Shown here piece after piece: positions 1 through 7,394 of a DNA stretch of 10,420 nt; positions within the stretch are counted from its first letter, which is position 1; every line of letters starts with the position of its first letter. The position numbers were made by a program, and so were the translations under genes. The stretch is from Euperipatoides rowelli (Eukaryota; Onychophora; Udeonychophora; Euonychophora; Peripatopsidae): the NCBI GenBank assembly GCA_003024985.2, contig PXIH01S0044338.1; one strand, given 5' to 3'. The notes beneath the pieces were generated by a model. That model saw nothing but the letters and a program-made list of their open reading frames with translations. It was not told the DNA's origin and ran no database searches.

Positions 1-310
1 AAATGCAATAATTGATGAAGAAATTTAAAAAAAAAATTGTTATAAAGAAATTTGTTTTATCGTGTAGTACGAAAAACACATGCCCCTAGTAATTAATATA
101 GAGGCAGCTGTCAACCTTCTACTTCTTGGGTTCTATTTTGTTTTTTAATATAGAGAATTGACCCTAGTCTTTAAATGGAATTTTTTTTAGCCCAAAATGT
201 GTGAAATATCACCTCACCCCATACTATGTATGGGAAGTCAACCTTGTAGATGGAGTAATGAAGTGAAATAAACTTTTTCAACAAATATACTGAAGTTACT
301 GTAGTTAGTT
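1..310. other. Flank or 3' untranslated region of the LINE; nothing else identified
   Basis: A+T-rich DNA just past the C-terminal end of the minus-strand LINE reading frame, so part of it may be the element's 3' UTR. The 11-base word gtcaaccttct/gtcaaccttgt occurs twice (near 110 and 237) but is too short to define a repeat. I see no target-site duplication or clear tail repeat that would fix the element's 3' end. Confidence 0.3.
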
Positions 311-846
311 TCAAGTGCGGTGGAGTAAGATCACAATTTTTACACCCCTTCTTACTCTAAAATAATTCATTTTAATCAGGTGGTTGTTTACCTCATTCCT
401 AAAACTATTTATTGAGGTACATTGTATCAAATGTTGTGGTTGTGAATTCCAAATATTGACTATGCGATTAATAACAAAATAAAATCTAACATTGGTTCTT
501 GTATTTTCTTTCTTCAACTTTAAAACATGACCTCAAGTTGATAGATCTGATTTTAAAAAAAAAGTCATTATTATGTGTTTTTAGTTGTTTAAAGCAATTG
601 ATCAAATCTCTCTCTATTATTATTATTATTAATTTCTTTTCACTTGGAATGACAATTTCATAATTCATCAATATATTGTTGATCCATATATTCCATACCT
701 TTCAACTCAACTTTTTTTGAGGTCCTTCTTAAAAATTGTTGTAATCTAATTTGATCCGAAATGTTTAAAATAAAACATGCCACTGTGCAATCGATCAGTG
801 GCTGAAAAAAATGTTTATACACCACAACAAATAACTTAAGATTCAA
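311..846 (-). pseudogene. LINE ORF2 C-terminal domain, broken
   Basis: Three overlapping frames carry the end of the ORF2 protein. The frame from 671 includes IERDLINCFKQLKTHNNDFF, matching the common RRerGDLI..FKil.....df pattern. The frame from 517 gives NVRFYFVINRIVNIWNSQPQ and then TSINSFRNEVNNHL, the hallmark R.nfF..RvvniWNsLP...v.a.svn.Fk..ld ending of CR1/L2/Jockey-type LINEs. It ends at 311. The part from 846 to 671 is less clear. The Ile run before ERDLI comes from an ATT microsatellite that has replaced the expected Arg-rich segment. Frames change near 510 and 665. Confidence 0.8.
616..630. repeat. ATT microsatellite (5 units)
   Basis: Five ATT units, preceded by a short CT run. 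On the minus strand it falls inside the LINE C-terminal frame, where it produces an Ile run. Confidence 0.9.
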
Positions 847-904
847 ATTTCCAAAATATACCCATACTAGACAAGTATTACCTTTGATATAAATTTAGCG
901 AGCA

Positions 905-1416
905 AATAGTCTACGACTCTATGTGATGAGGAAAGTTCAATTTGCTATCTGACCTAAATCCTTAAAAAACCAAACCCTTTCTATTAAGTGATTTTCTACT
1001 TTAAAATCCAATTCAAGTCTACCTTTCCCCGCAATAGAAATTTTGTTTTCTTAAAATTAATTTTCAAACCATTCAAACCCCCCATTGTTCAAATTAATTT
1101 ATAGCGATTTGTAATTCATTCATGTCTTCAACACTATCAATCTNAGAAAATATTTTAATATCATCTGCATAACTTAAAAGATTGCAATTATTTGTAATTT
1201 TCAAATCAGAATGTAAGGAGGTGGATATAACTGATCCCTGTGAAAGGCTGATATTTTTAATTTTAATTTTGGACCTTACCTGACAAAACTATTTGATAAG
1301 GGCAGTTTATAAAAAGTTGTATAACCACCTAATAAATCTAGTTGGAAACTGAAACCCCATTAACTTGTTTAATAAATTAACAGGAACCGAGTCGTATGTC
1401 TGTGATAAATCTAAAT
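905..1416 (-). pseudogene. LINE reverse transcriptase, palm and thumb, broken
   Basis: A frame shifted one base from the fingers segment gives LDLSQTYDSVPVNLLNKLMG (motif A, catalytic Asp encoded at 1409-1411), RFIRWLYNFL, two stops, then SLSQGSVI (motif B) and NLLSYADDIKIF (motif C, YADD at 1160-1171). The spacing between A, B and C is normal for a LINE. In the usual motif B the sequence is PQGSVLGPLLF; here only QGSV is kept. After more stops, further frames give KINFKKTKF, FFKDLG and SKLNFPHHIES, matching the thumb pattern kDLGi..d..L.f..Hi. There is one undetermined base at 1144. The catalytic residues survive although the frame does not. Confidence 0.88.
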
Positions 1417-1941
1417 TATACCAACCCTGTGACCTTTGTTTCTTAAATTTGGCCAGGTGTCCATTGAAGACATCAGGCAAGTTTCTGTTGACTTTGATTT
1501 GCGAAAACCATGTTGAGTTTCATTTAGAGTTACATCTATATACGGTTGAATTTTCAATAATATAGCCCTTTTGACAATTTTTGCCATAGAATTAGTTATA
1601 TTAATGGGAAGGTAATTACACTCTAATGAGTGATTTCCTCCTTTGCAAGTTGGCAGTATCAAAGTCTCTTTCCAACTAGTTGAAAATTGAACAAACATAA
1701 TTACCGGTAATAGAAGTACGGTATTTAAAAGTTTACAAATCACATTACTGTAACAAAATCGTAAAAAGTTTGCTAAAATTATTTGAAATATTGTCTGTTT
1801 TATAAAAAAAATACTTTTTAATTTTTCAATTATTATTTTGATTTCCAATGGGTCAAAATCATCCATATTATCTAGTATCATAGCTAGATCAGAATATTCT
1901 TTTAAATCCCTACTAACTATCTTATCGGCAAAAAACTCAGA
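1411..1941 (-). pseudogene. LINE reverse transcriptase, fingers (N-terminal part)
   Basis: After the stop at 1942-1944 the frame reads FSEFFADKIV, the usual F..FFa.k. segment. It continues through SWKETLILPTCKGGN (W.....IP..K.g), NYLPINITN (NYRPISL motif), MAKIVKRAIL (K..Ek.i...l) and ETQHGFRKSKSTETCL (QHGFR.g.St.t.L). These are RT motifs 0-2 of non-LTR reverse transcriptases. R of NYRP is replaced by L and S of PISL by N. The frame runs into a stop at 1411-1413, exactly where motif A begins in another frame, which shows a one-base frameshift near 1415. The polymerase would have copied element RNA into DNA; this copy cannot. Confidence 0.88.
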
Positions 1942-1944
1942 GAA

Positions 1945-2345
1945 TTATTCTGCCATTTCCCATTTATCAATATTTTTTTCTTTATTATTCGAAGATCTCC
2001 ATAAATAACCCAAACTATCAACATTATTTCTATTTTTTATTTGGAAATATTGTTCGCAAATATATTTATCAGATTTCATTAATTTTGTTTGCTGGTCATA
2101 AAATAATTCCTTTTTATGTTTTGACATTTCTACCACCTGATTTCTAACCTTTTATATTCTGACCAATTAATCAAATTAGGATTTTTTTGATAGTCTTAAT
2201 TTTTTTGCTTTTTGTTTTTTCAAAAAAATATAATTGATCATCTAACCATTTTGGTTCCCATGTTTTTTTAATATTTTGTTTCTTATAAACTGTTTTATGG
2301 GTAAATCTGCCTAAAATAATCACATTAATATCCTTAATTACTTTA
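1945..2345 (-). pseudogene. LINE endonuclease-RT linker region, broken
   Basis: One frame from about 2345 to 2180 reads VIKDINVIILGRFTHKTV, then KTWEPKWLDDQLYFFEKT. This matches the usual linker pattern of a 'kyiP' segment followed by a Trp-rich pWl motif. A stop follows, then NWSEYKRL, and after a one-base shift near 2145 NQVVEMSKHKKELFYDQQ. The W..Y..lRN.v......K..yY pattern is typical of LINE ORF2 just before the polymerase. The same frame then continues (YLWRSSNN, like the k.lW..ln motif) to a single stop at 1942-1944, after which it carries on into the RT fingers. It therefore belongs to the neighbouring RT segment, not to a separate gene. Confidence 0.75.
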
Positions 2346-2410
2346 TTTTAACAACAATTTAACTTCCATTTTAACTCATAATTTTCAATTCTTATTTAAA
2401 GATTAATGTT

Positions 2411-2450
2411 CTTATAATATCAATTTTATCCTTATAATATCAATTTTATC
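2411..2450. repeat. Perfect 20-bp tandem duplication
   Basis: The 20-base unit cttataatatcaattttatc occurs twice in immediate succession at 2411-2430 and 2431-2450, with no differences. It lies in the LINE endonuclease-linker segment. Because 20 is not a multiple of three it shifts the frame there. The identity of the copies suggests the duplication is younger than most other damage in the element. Confidence 0.95.
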
Positions 2451-2454
2451 GTAA

Positions 2455-2550
2455 TCAAACATTGTTTTTTAATATATTGGATATTTTTTGTGAAGCCTTT
2501 CAATTCACCCTCTATTAGCACATGATCTCCCATCAGAATAGGAGATAAAC
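2455..2550 (-). pseudogene. LINE endonuclease, C-terminal remnant
   Basis: The open stretch includes LMGDHVLIEGELKGF and then KNIQYIKKQ. In LINE apurinic-type endonucleases the last catalytic block is SDH followed by a hydrophobic strand. Here GDHVLI (gga gat cat at 2522-2530) fits, with Ser replaced by Gly. Upstream (higher coordinates) I find no QxR, DxN or other earlier endonuclease block, so the element probably begins close to 2550-2600. A duplication at 2411-2450 lies just downstream. The fragment is short and rests mainly on its position next to the linker. Confidence 0.5.
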
Positions 2551-2786
2551 TGTTTATATTGTGCACTTAATGCTCTGTGATCAAGCATGAACATTAAACT
2601 AAGTTTAGATAATATGAATAAAATGATTAATAGTGCTGAAATGTAATCAACAATTCAGAATAAAAGAGTCAAGCATTTATTAAAAAGAATATTCAAAACA
2701 TTTTATTAGGAATTTACAAATTAATATACAGATTACTCATCTGGTTGCCATATACAGCAAATAAATCATTCATCGGTGGATCTAGG

Positions 2787-2959
2787 CATTTTTGTTGGGG
2801 GACAAAGTTGGCATCTGTTGCCCCCCCCCCCCCCCCCGATTTCTATACATTTTTGTTTGGGGAGGAGTTGGCTTCTGCTGCCATCCCCCCTCCCATTTCA
2901 AAGCATTTTTATTTGTTGGTCTAAGTTGACTTCTGTCACCCCCCTCCCATTTCTGCAAG
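2787..2959. repeat. Three degenerate ~56-61-bp tandem units, C-rich
   Basis: Units begin at catttttgtt (2787), catttttgtt (2848) and catttttatt (2904). Each follows the order: catttttRtt, a G-rich patch, agttgRcttctg, a C-rich patch with ctcccatttc, then a short spacer. Copy 1 is longest because its C-rich patch is an uninterrupted run of 17 C (2821-2837). Any reading frame across it is low-complexity Pro/Gly-rich and is not credible as a protein. Confidence 0.75.
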
Positions 2960-3183
2960 TGTTCTCCCCAGCCGATTATTTTGATAAGCTTTTTTTTTTG
3001 GTGTATGGATGTTTTGATAACCATTAATCATTATTTCACTCTCCTAATTAAAGATGGACAACTTTATATTAATTACCTACATTTTTGGTTGAGCGCCCTT
3101 GTCCACATGTTTATTTCCTATCAAAAACTTAATACAGCATATAGCCTACTCTATATATTTTTTTAACTCCAAGGTTCATTTTG

Positions 3184-3197
3184 CCCCCCCCCCCCCC
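3184..3197. repeat. Poly-C run (14 C)
   Basis: An uninterrupted run of 14 C, followed by a G/C-rich segment ending in ctagatccagctctg. It may share an origin with the C run at 2821-2837, because tggatctagg at 2777-2786 is the reverse complement of 3227-3236. Confidence 0.9.
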
Positions 3198-3239
3198 AGA
3201 TGTGATGCCAGAGGTGGTTGCCGCCCCCTAGATCCAGCT

Positions 3240-4568
3240 CTGAAACCATTAAATATCCAGTTTTCCTGCTTGCCTTGTGTTTTTGTCCACATTGTCTGAT
3301 TTATCTCTTAGAAACAATATAGCGTGATAACCATAATAAATTACGATACTCAAAATGTCCACAGTACTGGTACATGTATTTTCATTGTTTTGTTTTATAC
3401 TTAAAATATGAAAAAAATAATTTTACAGACCATATTTTTCTATCAAATGTGAATGAATTGGTTACAATATTAGAATTTGAAATATTCCTTATGATAGATA
3501 GTTTTACAATTTGGTAATCTATCTCATATACAGTATGTCTTCATTAAAGTGCTGCAAAGCATAACTGCCTCTGCACTTTTATTGCAGTGGTGAAACTTAA
3601 TAACTTGCTTGTAAAAACACTCAAAATATTATTTCTTTTCAATTGCTAAATGAATTTTCAGAGACACCTTAAAATAATATTCTTTTCAACTACCAGGCTT
3701 GTGATTAAGTAATTATTTTGAAAATTCCATTATCAAAATGAAAAAAATCTTTGTTAAATTTTTAAAACACACCTATCATTGAATTTACAATAATTTATCA
3801 TATATTATGAAGGGAAATTATAATTAGGTCTATTAAAAAAAATGTCTTTAAAAAAAATCTCTGAATTAAAACACATCTGTGGAAATTTTTTTTGGTACAA
3901 ACTTTTCCAAATATTATAACTACTGAGGTGTTACTGGTTTTAAAGTAGGCTACGTACTATAATTTGTTGAAGTGACATGCTTAACTTGGTAGACTTGCAG
4001 TTGTATAATAATGACATTTTACATTCTATAATTTGATTCTGGCTGGAAATTTGAAATGATGACAATTCAGTTTTAAAACAGATGTGTATATCAATTAAAA
4101 ATGATAATTATTTACAAGTTTTACTAGATTTTTTTTATACATCGAGTAAAACTTGAAATTACCTTGAAAGAAGTAAAGCTCAAGGCTGTTAAGGAGCAAT
4201 CATTAGAAAGTGAAAAAAAAATGAAAGGTTAATTATTATTATAATTATTGAACAATAAATCAATTTCATTAATAGTGTTAAACTTATAGTAAATTGTATT
4301 TTTAAAACAAAAACATCTTAAGAGATCCATTGTATTTAAAATTAAGAACAAATTATGTAGAAAATGACTGCCTTTGTGTATCCTTTTAAACTTGGTTTTA
4401 TTGCTATTCTTTAAAAGTATCTTCATTATATAATTATTTTTCTTAATAATCATAGCTGAACAATTCGTTTTCACTTTTTTAAATCATTTTCTTGTATTAA
4501 CACACTCAATTAGGCTATAGATAATCTACCCAAGTCTAATCAACCTGCCCAATCTCTTACGTGATAAA
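3240..4568. other. A+T-rich non-coding stretch, no feature recognised
   Basis: About 1.3 kb in which I see no convincing coding segment, RNA gene or mobile element on either strand. The longest open frame (minus strand, 4229-4474) encodes a Lys/Asn/Ile-rich string, as expected from base composition. Two TAGGCTA words (near 3945 and 4511) belong to the dispersed word family noted in the findings. Confidence 0.5.
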
Positions 4569-4601
4569 ATTTGACCTTTCCACAGGCGATAAAGGTCAAA
4601 T
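4569..4601. repeat. 11-bp perfect inverted repeat (hairpin)
   Basis: Arms atttgaccttt (4569-4579) and aaaggtcaaat (4591-4601) are perfect reverse complements around an 11-base loop. It lies about 120 bp upstream of the ATGGCGGAG that precedes the THAP fragment. The arms contain TGACCT and AGGTCA, the half-site of many nuclear receptors; that reading is only a suggestion. Confidence 0.7.
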
Positions 4602-4808
4602 GAATTTTTAAAAATTTCCCCCAGAAAAAAAATAATAATTTTTTTTTATTTACAATTCAATTTTTAAAATGCTGTATATGTCTGTAGCTCCTCCCCTTTT
4701 AACAATATTGTCTAGTATACACATGGCGGAGCTCTATTTTGCCATGTAATAGTTTAAAACAAAATAGTGTTTACTATACTTAGTGCCAGTTGAAAAATCT
4801 TCAACTTG

Positions 4809-5005
4809 TCTTACTATTATGCCTTAAATTGCACAAATCTGAATTAAGTTTAAATCCCTATACCTTTTTAAAATTTTCAAAGATAAAAAAATGTTGGCTG
4901 CTTGGTTTGCAAAAGTTAAGAGAAAAGAACTTGTCGAAATATCCCAGCTTTTGTCATGAACATTTTAAAGATGGCTGTTTTATTATAAGCTCAGCTTTAC
5001 TGTGA
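4809..5005 (+). pseudogene. THAP-type C2CH zinc-finger domain, frame-disrupted
   Basis: Three plus-strand frames each hold a consecutive part of a THAP DNA-binding domain. First, YALNCTN (4818-4838) matches C.A.nC.N, with the first Cys apparently changed to Tyr. Second, FKIFKDKKMLAAWFAKVKRK (from about 4870) matches sFh.FPkd......W...vkR, the Pro being absent. Third, FCHEHFKDGCF (from about 4950) matches the C..HF....cF end of the C2CH module. THAP domains bind DNA and occur in cellular regulators and in P-element and Kolobok transposases. At least two frameshifts separate the pieces, so the copy is a pseudogene or badly decayed. A single open frame runs 4790-5005 but only its last third fits well. 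Possible donors are a weak GT at 5002 or GTATGG at 5030. Confidence 0.62.
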
Positions 5006-5145
5006 TCTCTAAAAATGGGAGGCATGTGGGTATGGATAATGTGTATAGACAGTTATAATTCTATGTAGGCTATGATTTTTTTTTAATAGACTGCTGTGAA
5101 AACACCTGTTGACATATTATTTCTTTTTATACTTTCATGTTTCAG

Positions 5146-5232
5146 ACAACCACTTTATCCGATAGTGTTATGGACCAAGTCAAATTAGTTGTTCCTCAGC
5201 AATTTACCCTTGAATTTTGTACTCTAATCTAA
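5146..5232 (+). pseudogene. Candidate second THAP exon (VVPQQF motif)
   Basis: A textbook 3' splice site (pyrimidine-rich ttctttttatactttcatg, then tttcag ending at 5145) is followed by a frame open for 28 codons: TTLSDSVMDQVKLVVPQQ and on to a stop at 5230-5232. KLVVPQQF sits where THAP domains end in an L...AVPTIF box, with the P..F spacing kept. A donor-like GTATGG at 5030 would join in phase 0 after a short intron of about 116 bp, although a TGA (5003-5005) would then lie in exon 1. The exon call rests on the splice signal, the open frame and this motif. Without a database search it stays tentative. Confidence 0.4.
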
Positions 5233-5484
5233 ACAAAATATCACTAAAATAATGAATAAGTTGACCTACTTATTTTATTTTTTCAAAACTTAGTCATTTC
5301 TTTCATTTACAGTACATTTAAGGAAAACAATTTATTTATACATGTGTGTATTGTTTTTTTGTTTTTTTTGTAAATTATCATTTCTAAGTAGAAATTTGAA
5401 TTTTATTTTGGCTAAATAATAAATGAAAAATTGTTTTCGGCAAATAAATATGCTATATTTACATTTAGTAATCATTAAAGGGAA

Positions 5485-5501
5485 GGGGGGGGGGGGNAAG
5501 N
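5485..5501. repeat. Poly-G run with undetermined bases
   Basis: Twelve G in a row (5485-5496), with undetermined bases at 5497 and 5501. The run length is likely uncertain in the assembly. Apart from this run, I see nothing definite between 5233 and 5977. Confidence 0.85.
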
Positions 5502-5977
5502 AGAATAAAAACGTCCGGCTGGGTTAACTCACTCTGCATGTTTAAATGATAAAATGACTATACTTATTAGGAAGAGAAAACTATCAAAATTGAATAGAAC
5601 TCCTGCTATTAACATATAGTGCAGAAAAACCTGTTTGAATTACGCACACGCAGTAATATTCACTACTAGATAAAATTACTAATTATAGTTTATTTAAAAA
5701 AAAAACATATAATGTATATAAAATTGTGATATGAAAACCGATATGCAAGATAGACACTTAAGGGGGGAAAATATAAAGTTTGATCGGTTAATTGGCATCA
5801 ATCAAGAAGAGGCCCCTACATAACCTATTGTGTATAGCTGTAGTTCTTTACGCTAGATGATGATAATATAAATAATAAAACATTAAAAATATTCATTATT
5901 ATAATCTGTTTACTACTTTTTGCAAATATCGTCAAGTGTGAAGTATGTATTTGTATGCCGATCCTTTTTTTTCCATT

Positions 5978-6228
5978 ATGGCGAGATCAATATCAGATGA
6001 CACAGATTTGCTATCTTCGTTAGCTAAAGGCTTGAAATCATATGGACTAATTGTTTAAATACTTATACAGAATCATCATCAAATTCATCATTGTGCTATT
6101 GTGGTCCATTTGTTTTAAAAACAAATCAAAACAAACTTTACTATAAGTGGAACAGTGCTCTACTTAGATCATACATTTTGGGATATACAGTATACTACTG
6201 CAGTGTTTCCCATCTTTTTTTCCATTGA
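5978..6228 (+). pseudogene. Possible coding fragment of unknown family
   Basis: An ATG at 5978 opens a 26-codon frame, MARSISDDTDLLSSLAKGLK and on to a stop at 6056. Overlapping it in the next frame is a 57-codon open stretch from 6055: LNTYTESSSNSSLCYCGPFV, then KTNQNKLYYKWNSALL. Codon content is more mixed than the surrounding A+T-rich DNA, and a one-base slip in the TTT at 6054-6056 would join them. I do not recognise the family. The stretch around LNTYTE recurs at 6927. It could be an exon of the THAP/transposase gene, another gene remnant, or chance; the end of the second frame runs into an hAT-like repeat at 6201. Confidence 0.3.
6055..6073. repeat. 19-bp direct repeat, copy 1
   Basis: ttaaatacttatacagaat is identical to 6927-6945. 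Weaker similarity continues about 25 bp downstream (attgtgctat versus attgcactat). Confidence 0.9.
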
Positions 6229-6371
6229 GGAACCCAAAAATAATTTTTCATATCCAACTATCCAAGTAACCTGGGTGCACCCAGGATATAATTTTAGAGG
6301 GGGTCAGAATTTTTTTTTTGTGTGGACTGGGGTAGGCATACCACCCTTTTCCCTCCATCGGTACACCACTG
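6201..6371. mobile_element. Possible non-autonomous hAT-like fragment
   Basis: Starts CAGTGTTTCCCATC and ends GTACACCACTG, so the outer five bases (CAGTG/CACTG) are inverted, as at hAT transposon ends. Inside is the self-complementary cctgggtgcacccagg (6270-6285) and a G/C-richer composition than the neighbours. The ends agree over only five bases and there is no matching 8-bp target duplication (tactactg versus aacccctac), so it may be two abutting fragments. Confidence 0.3.
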
Positions 6372-6638
6372 AACCCCTACATAAAACATTTATAGAACAG
6401 GAAATTTGATGGGAGGGGATAGGAGGGTATAATTAAATTCCAATACTCTTAAACTTTGCTAAGAAAATAATTTGTAAAGAGCTGCCAGCCTTCAATAATA
6501 AACATCTAGAAACCCAGCTTAGTTTTAGTAAACCAACTAATTGCAAAACTAGGAAATTATGGCAATCCCATTTATCCAATCACACTTTTGAATATAAAAT
6601 ATTTTAAAATGGTAATTTACATGTTAAAAAAAAAAACC

Positions 6639-6760
6639 GGGTCTGAAATTAAAAATTTGGTACTGGGAGCATATTTTTGCTCCCACTCACAAGTGACTGA
6701 GAAAGTTGTAACTTCTTGGGAGCAATTTTTTTTTTTTCCCATTACCAGTATTTAGCTTTA
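6639..6760. repeat. Dispersed GGGAGCA hairpin repeat, copy A
   Basis: The core gggtctgaaattaaaaattt plus ggtactgggagca resembles 7307-7340 (gggctctcaactagaaattt, then gatactgggagca). Immediately after it, tgggagca (6664-6671) and tgctccca (6678-6685) form a perfect 8-bp stem with a 6-base loop. A further tgggagcaa lies at 6717 and ccagta at 6745. The family is not recognised. Confidence 0.6.
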
Positions 6761-6926
6761 TTAACATATAAAAATATTGAAATTAAAATTTGTTACAAAT
6801 GCCAGATCATTACATATTTTTTGCCAGTAGTAATAAATAATCATGTAAAATGACTCTAAACATTAAACATCCTTAAATGTTTAAAATTAGGATCAAATTT
6901 ACAGTGGAGGAATCAGATCCCTTTGC

Positions 6927-6945
6927 TTAAATACTTATACAGAAT
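6927..6945. repeat. 19-bp direct repeat, copy 2
   Basis: Identical to 6055-6073. In the same reading frame as copy 1 it encodes LNTYTE, followed here by YEDDEHCTITSPTISA and a stop. A weak acceptor-like tttacag ends at about 6903. Confidence 0.9.
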
Positions 6946-7088
6946 ATGAGGATGATGAACATTGCACTATAACCTCTCCCACCATTTCAGCTTGAGTATT
7001 TAGCCTACAGATGCCCTTTCTCCCAAATGAATTTTTTTTAATGTAAATAAAAAATGAAATTTTATAAATAAAAATAAAAATATTTTTC

Positions 7089-7287
7089 TTATTTACATCA
7101 TGATATACTGTATATAATCACATTATTGAATTTTTACATAATTATTCATTAGCCTAGTAATATTTAAAAAATAAAAATAATTACTATTTAAATAATAAAT
7201 AGCACATTAAAAAAATATATTACTAGGCTAGCCAATAATTATGTAAAAATGAAAGTGTTATTTAATATATATTTATCATGTAAATAA
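7089..7287. repeat. Large A+T-rich imperfect palindrome, MITE-like
   Basis: Left and right arms are reverse complements in blocks: ttatttacat (7089-7098) with 7278-7287; tttttacataattatt (7131-7146) with 7234-7249; tagcctagtaatat (7150-7163) with 7217-7230. The two inner blocks make a 33-bp arm broken only by three bases. Spacing between blocks is nearly equal on both sides (32 and 28 bases), so the whole ~200 bp can fold on itself. The size and A+T content fit a foldback element or MITE. No coding content. Confidence 0.8.
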
Positions 7288-7304
7288 TAAATATCTACCT
7301 TTTT

Positions 7305-7394
7305 CAGGGCTCTCAACTAGAAATTTGATACTGGGAGCAAGTTGTGTCTTGCTGGTGCAATTGCTCCCATTGTTCCCACTTATTTTGTGCCCTA
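7305..7394. repeat. Dispersed GGGAGCA hairpin repeat, copy B
   Basis: A related copy of the repeat at 6639. The stem here is tgggagcaa (7332-7340) against ttgctccca (7361-7369), with a 20-base loop. Outer ends cagggctc and gtgcccta are imperfect inverted repeats (6 of 8), which would fit a very small non-autonomous DNA element of about 90 bp. Confidence 0.55.

Larger units (their letters stand above)
311..2550 (-). mobile_element. Degenerate 5'-truncated LINE (non-LTR retrotransposon, Jockey/CR1/L2-like)
   Basis: Minus-strand conceptual translation, read from high to low coordinates, gives conserved blocks of a non-LTR ORF2 protein in the right order: apurinic endonuclease tail (GDHVLI, about 2522), EN-RT linker (KWLDDQ, then NQVVEM after a frameshift, 2100-2250), RT fingers (NYLPI, QHGFRKSKST), palm motif A (LDLSQTYDSV, 1385-1414), motif B (SQGSV, about 1229-1243), motif C (SYADD, 1160-1174), thumb (SKLNFPHHIES, about 915-950) and the C-terminal RIVNIWNSQP block. 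The order and spacing are those of a LINE copied by target-primed reverse transcription. Most of the endonuclease, and any ORF1, are missing, as in ordinary 5' truncation. Several stops, frameshifts and one duplication make it inactive. The clade within the Jockey/CR1/L2 group cannot be settled by eye. Confidence 0.9.

Noticed and set aside
323-357. 8-bp inverted repeat gagtaaga/tcttactc
   Set aside because: Short arms in A+T-rich DNA with a 19-base loop; no supporting context.
1365-1565. 66-codon plus-strand open frame
   Set aside because: It is antisense to the LINE reverse transcriptase, which has clear motifs.
2776-3027. Open frames on both strands across the C/G-rich island
   Set aside because: They are translations of poly-C and tandem units (Pro or Gly runs) with no protein signature.
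3546-3579. Small hairpin aaagtgc...gcacttt resembling a microRNA precursor
   Set aside because: The stem is only 7 bp with a 20-base loop; a microRNA precursor needs a much longer stem.
4187-4214. TTAAGGAGC...AAAGTG as a left partner of the end candidate at 9836
   Set aside because: Agreement is limited to the TTAAGG start and an AAAGT word at different spacing, so it is not a credible terminal inverted repeat.
4229-4474. 81-codon minus-strand open frame
   Set aside because: Asn/Lys/Ile-rich, as expected of A+T-rich DNA, with no motif, splice context or similarity I recognise.
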